The position numbers and the translations under genes are program-made. A model generated the notes under the pieces. The model worked only from the letters and a program-made list of their open reading frames with translations, ran no database searches and was not told the DNA's origin. A stretch of DNA of 6,551 nucleotides. It comes from an uncultured Pseudomonadota bacterium (GTDB lineage Bacteria > Myxococcota > UBA796). Within the stretch, counting starts at the first letter, position 1, and each line of letters begins with the position of its first letter. This document shows, in pieces, positions 6,168 through 6,551 of this stretch. The DNA lies in contig CAJWHX010000200.1 of the NCBI GenBank assembly GCA_913040875.1, positions 1 to 6,551 on the forward strand, given 5' to 3'.

Positions 6168-6398
6168 TCATGTACTATCTTTTGAAAACTCTTTGAATGA
6201 TGATTGCATTTGACCTAAATTTTTTACTGGATCATCTTTTTCTAAACCTCTTATTTTTCTCCATCTGGAATACATATACCCAAGATAGATACCTTGCATA
6301 AAGTTTTTTGGTCCATGTTCTAGAAGATTTTTTGAAAATTTATCATTAAATTTTCCACTTTCTAATAATTCTTTCTGCCAGTTTATTTTTTCTGTCAT
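6168..6398 (-). CDS. Small lysine-rich hypothetical protein, phage-like context
   Basis: 76 residues, beginning MTEKINWQKELLESGKF. The composition is helical and charged, with a more hydrophobic centre (FMQGIYLGYMYSRWRKI, 33-49) that is too short and charged to be a clear membrane helix. I do not recognise the family. The gene overlaps the one upstream of it by four bases (ATGA) and is preceded by a strong AGGAGGA. The low GC, Lys/Asn-rich composition and dense packing of tiny genes resemble phages of low-GC hosts and differ from the rest of the window. It is convergent with the secreted repeat protein, with 16 bp between the stops. Confidence 0.6.
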   Translation of the reverse strand: MTEKINWQKELLESGKFNDKFSKNLLEHGPKNFMQGIYLGYMYSRWRKIRGLEKDDPVKNLGQMQSSFKEFSKDST

Positions 6399-6551
6399 TG
6401 CTGTTGCTGTTCCTCCTGTATTTTCTTAAGTCTTTCGTATTCAACGTGTAGAACACCTAGACGCCATGCGTCTTTTAATCTTTTTACACCACCCATTAAG
6501 AGTTTTGCATCAGAAGGAGAATGTGACTTCATGTTTAAGAAATCTTTCTGC
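6395..6551 (-). CDS. C-terminal part of a small hypothetical protein, phage-like context (5' end outside window)
   Basis: 51 codons are open from the right edge to the TGA at 6395-6397: QKDFLNMKSHSPSDAKLL..., a central GGVKRLKDAWRLG, and a glutamine-rich end, IQEEQQQQ. It was found by translating the reverse strand at the edge. An internal ATG at 6530-6532 could also be the start, giving a 45-residue protein. Its stop overlaps the start of the next gene as ATGA, a sign that both are real and coupled. No family is recognised. Confidence 0.5.
   Translation of the reverse strand, partial: QKDFLNMKSHSPSDAKLLMGGVKRLKDAWRLGVLHVEYERLKKIQEEQQQQ
6411..6417 (-). promoter_or_regulatory. Strong Shine-Dalgarno AGGAGGA inside the upstream small gene
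   Basis: AGGAGGA lies 12 bases before the ATG at 6396-6398, within the glutamine-rich 3' end of the upstream coding region. The distance is at the long end of the usual range. It supports the ATGA-coupled start and the reality of the small gene. Confidence 0.5.

Overview
The window looks like bacterial chromosome from a moderate-GC (hand counts of single lines give about 43-48 %) Gram-negative organism. The PilB protein, with its doubled N-terminal RLG motifs, acidic linker and the wording of its catalytic core, reads to me most like PilB of Myxococcota and related former Deltaproteobacteria. That assignment is from memory, not from a search.

Layout. The left two thirds (1-4479) is one run of minus-strand genes, read from right to left: a subtilisin-fold protein that appears to have lost its catalytic triad (4479-3781), a compact and divergent MmgE/PrpD-like protein (3716-2574), the type IV pilus extension ATPase pilB (2461-749), and the first 233 codons of the pilus inner-membrane platform gene pilC (700-1, running off the window). 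From a divergent intergenic region (4480-4585) a plus-strand pair leaves in the other direction: a four-helix membrane protein (4586-5212) and, six bases later, a secreted protein built from three beta-sandwich repeats of the carboxypeptidase-regulatory type (5219-6151).

The right end (about 6120-6551) changes character abruptly. GC falls to about 32 % (115 of 360 bases over 6181-6540). Two short lysine-rich minus-strand genes overlap by ATGA, and coding is convergent with the preceding gene. This looks like phage or other foreign DNA, or a chimeric contig join.

How the genes fit together. PilB and PilC are partners in pilus extension: PilB hydrolyses ATP at the cytoplasmic face of PilC. PilB carries what looks like an intact c-di-GMP-binding MshEN domain. 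No pilT lies between them, unlike the Myxococcus arrangement as I recall it. The subtilase-like and PrpD-like genes are co-directional and 64 bp apart, and both are altered at positions that are catalytic in their families. Together they form the most unusual part of the window and a candidate for an undescribed two-protein module. Its link to the pilus genes is only positional. The membrane protein and the secreted repeat protein probably form a translationally coupled envelope pair of unknown role.

No tRNA, rRNA, CRISPR array, insertion sequence or clear rho-independent terminator was seen. No gene-free stretch exceeds about 112 bp.
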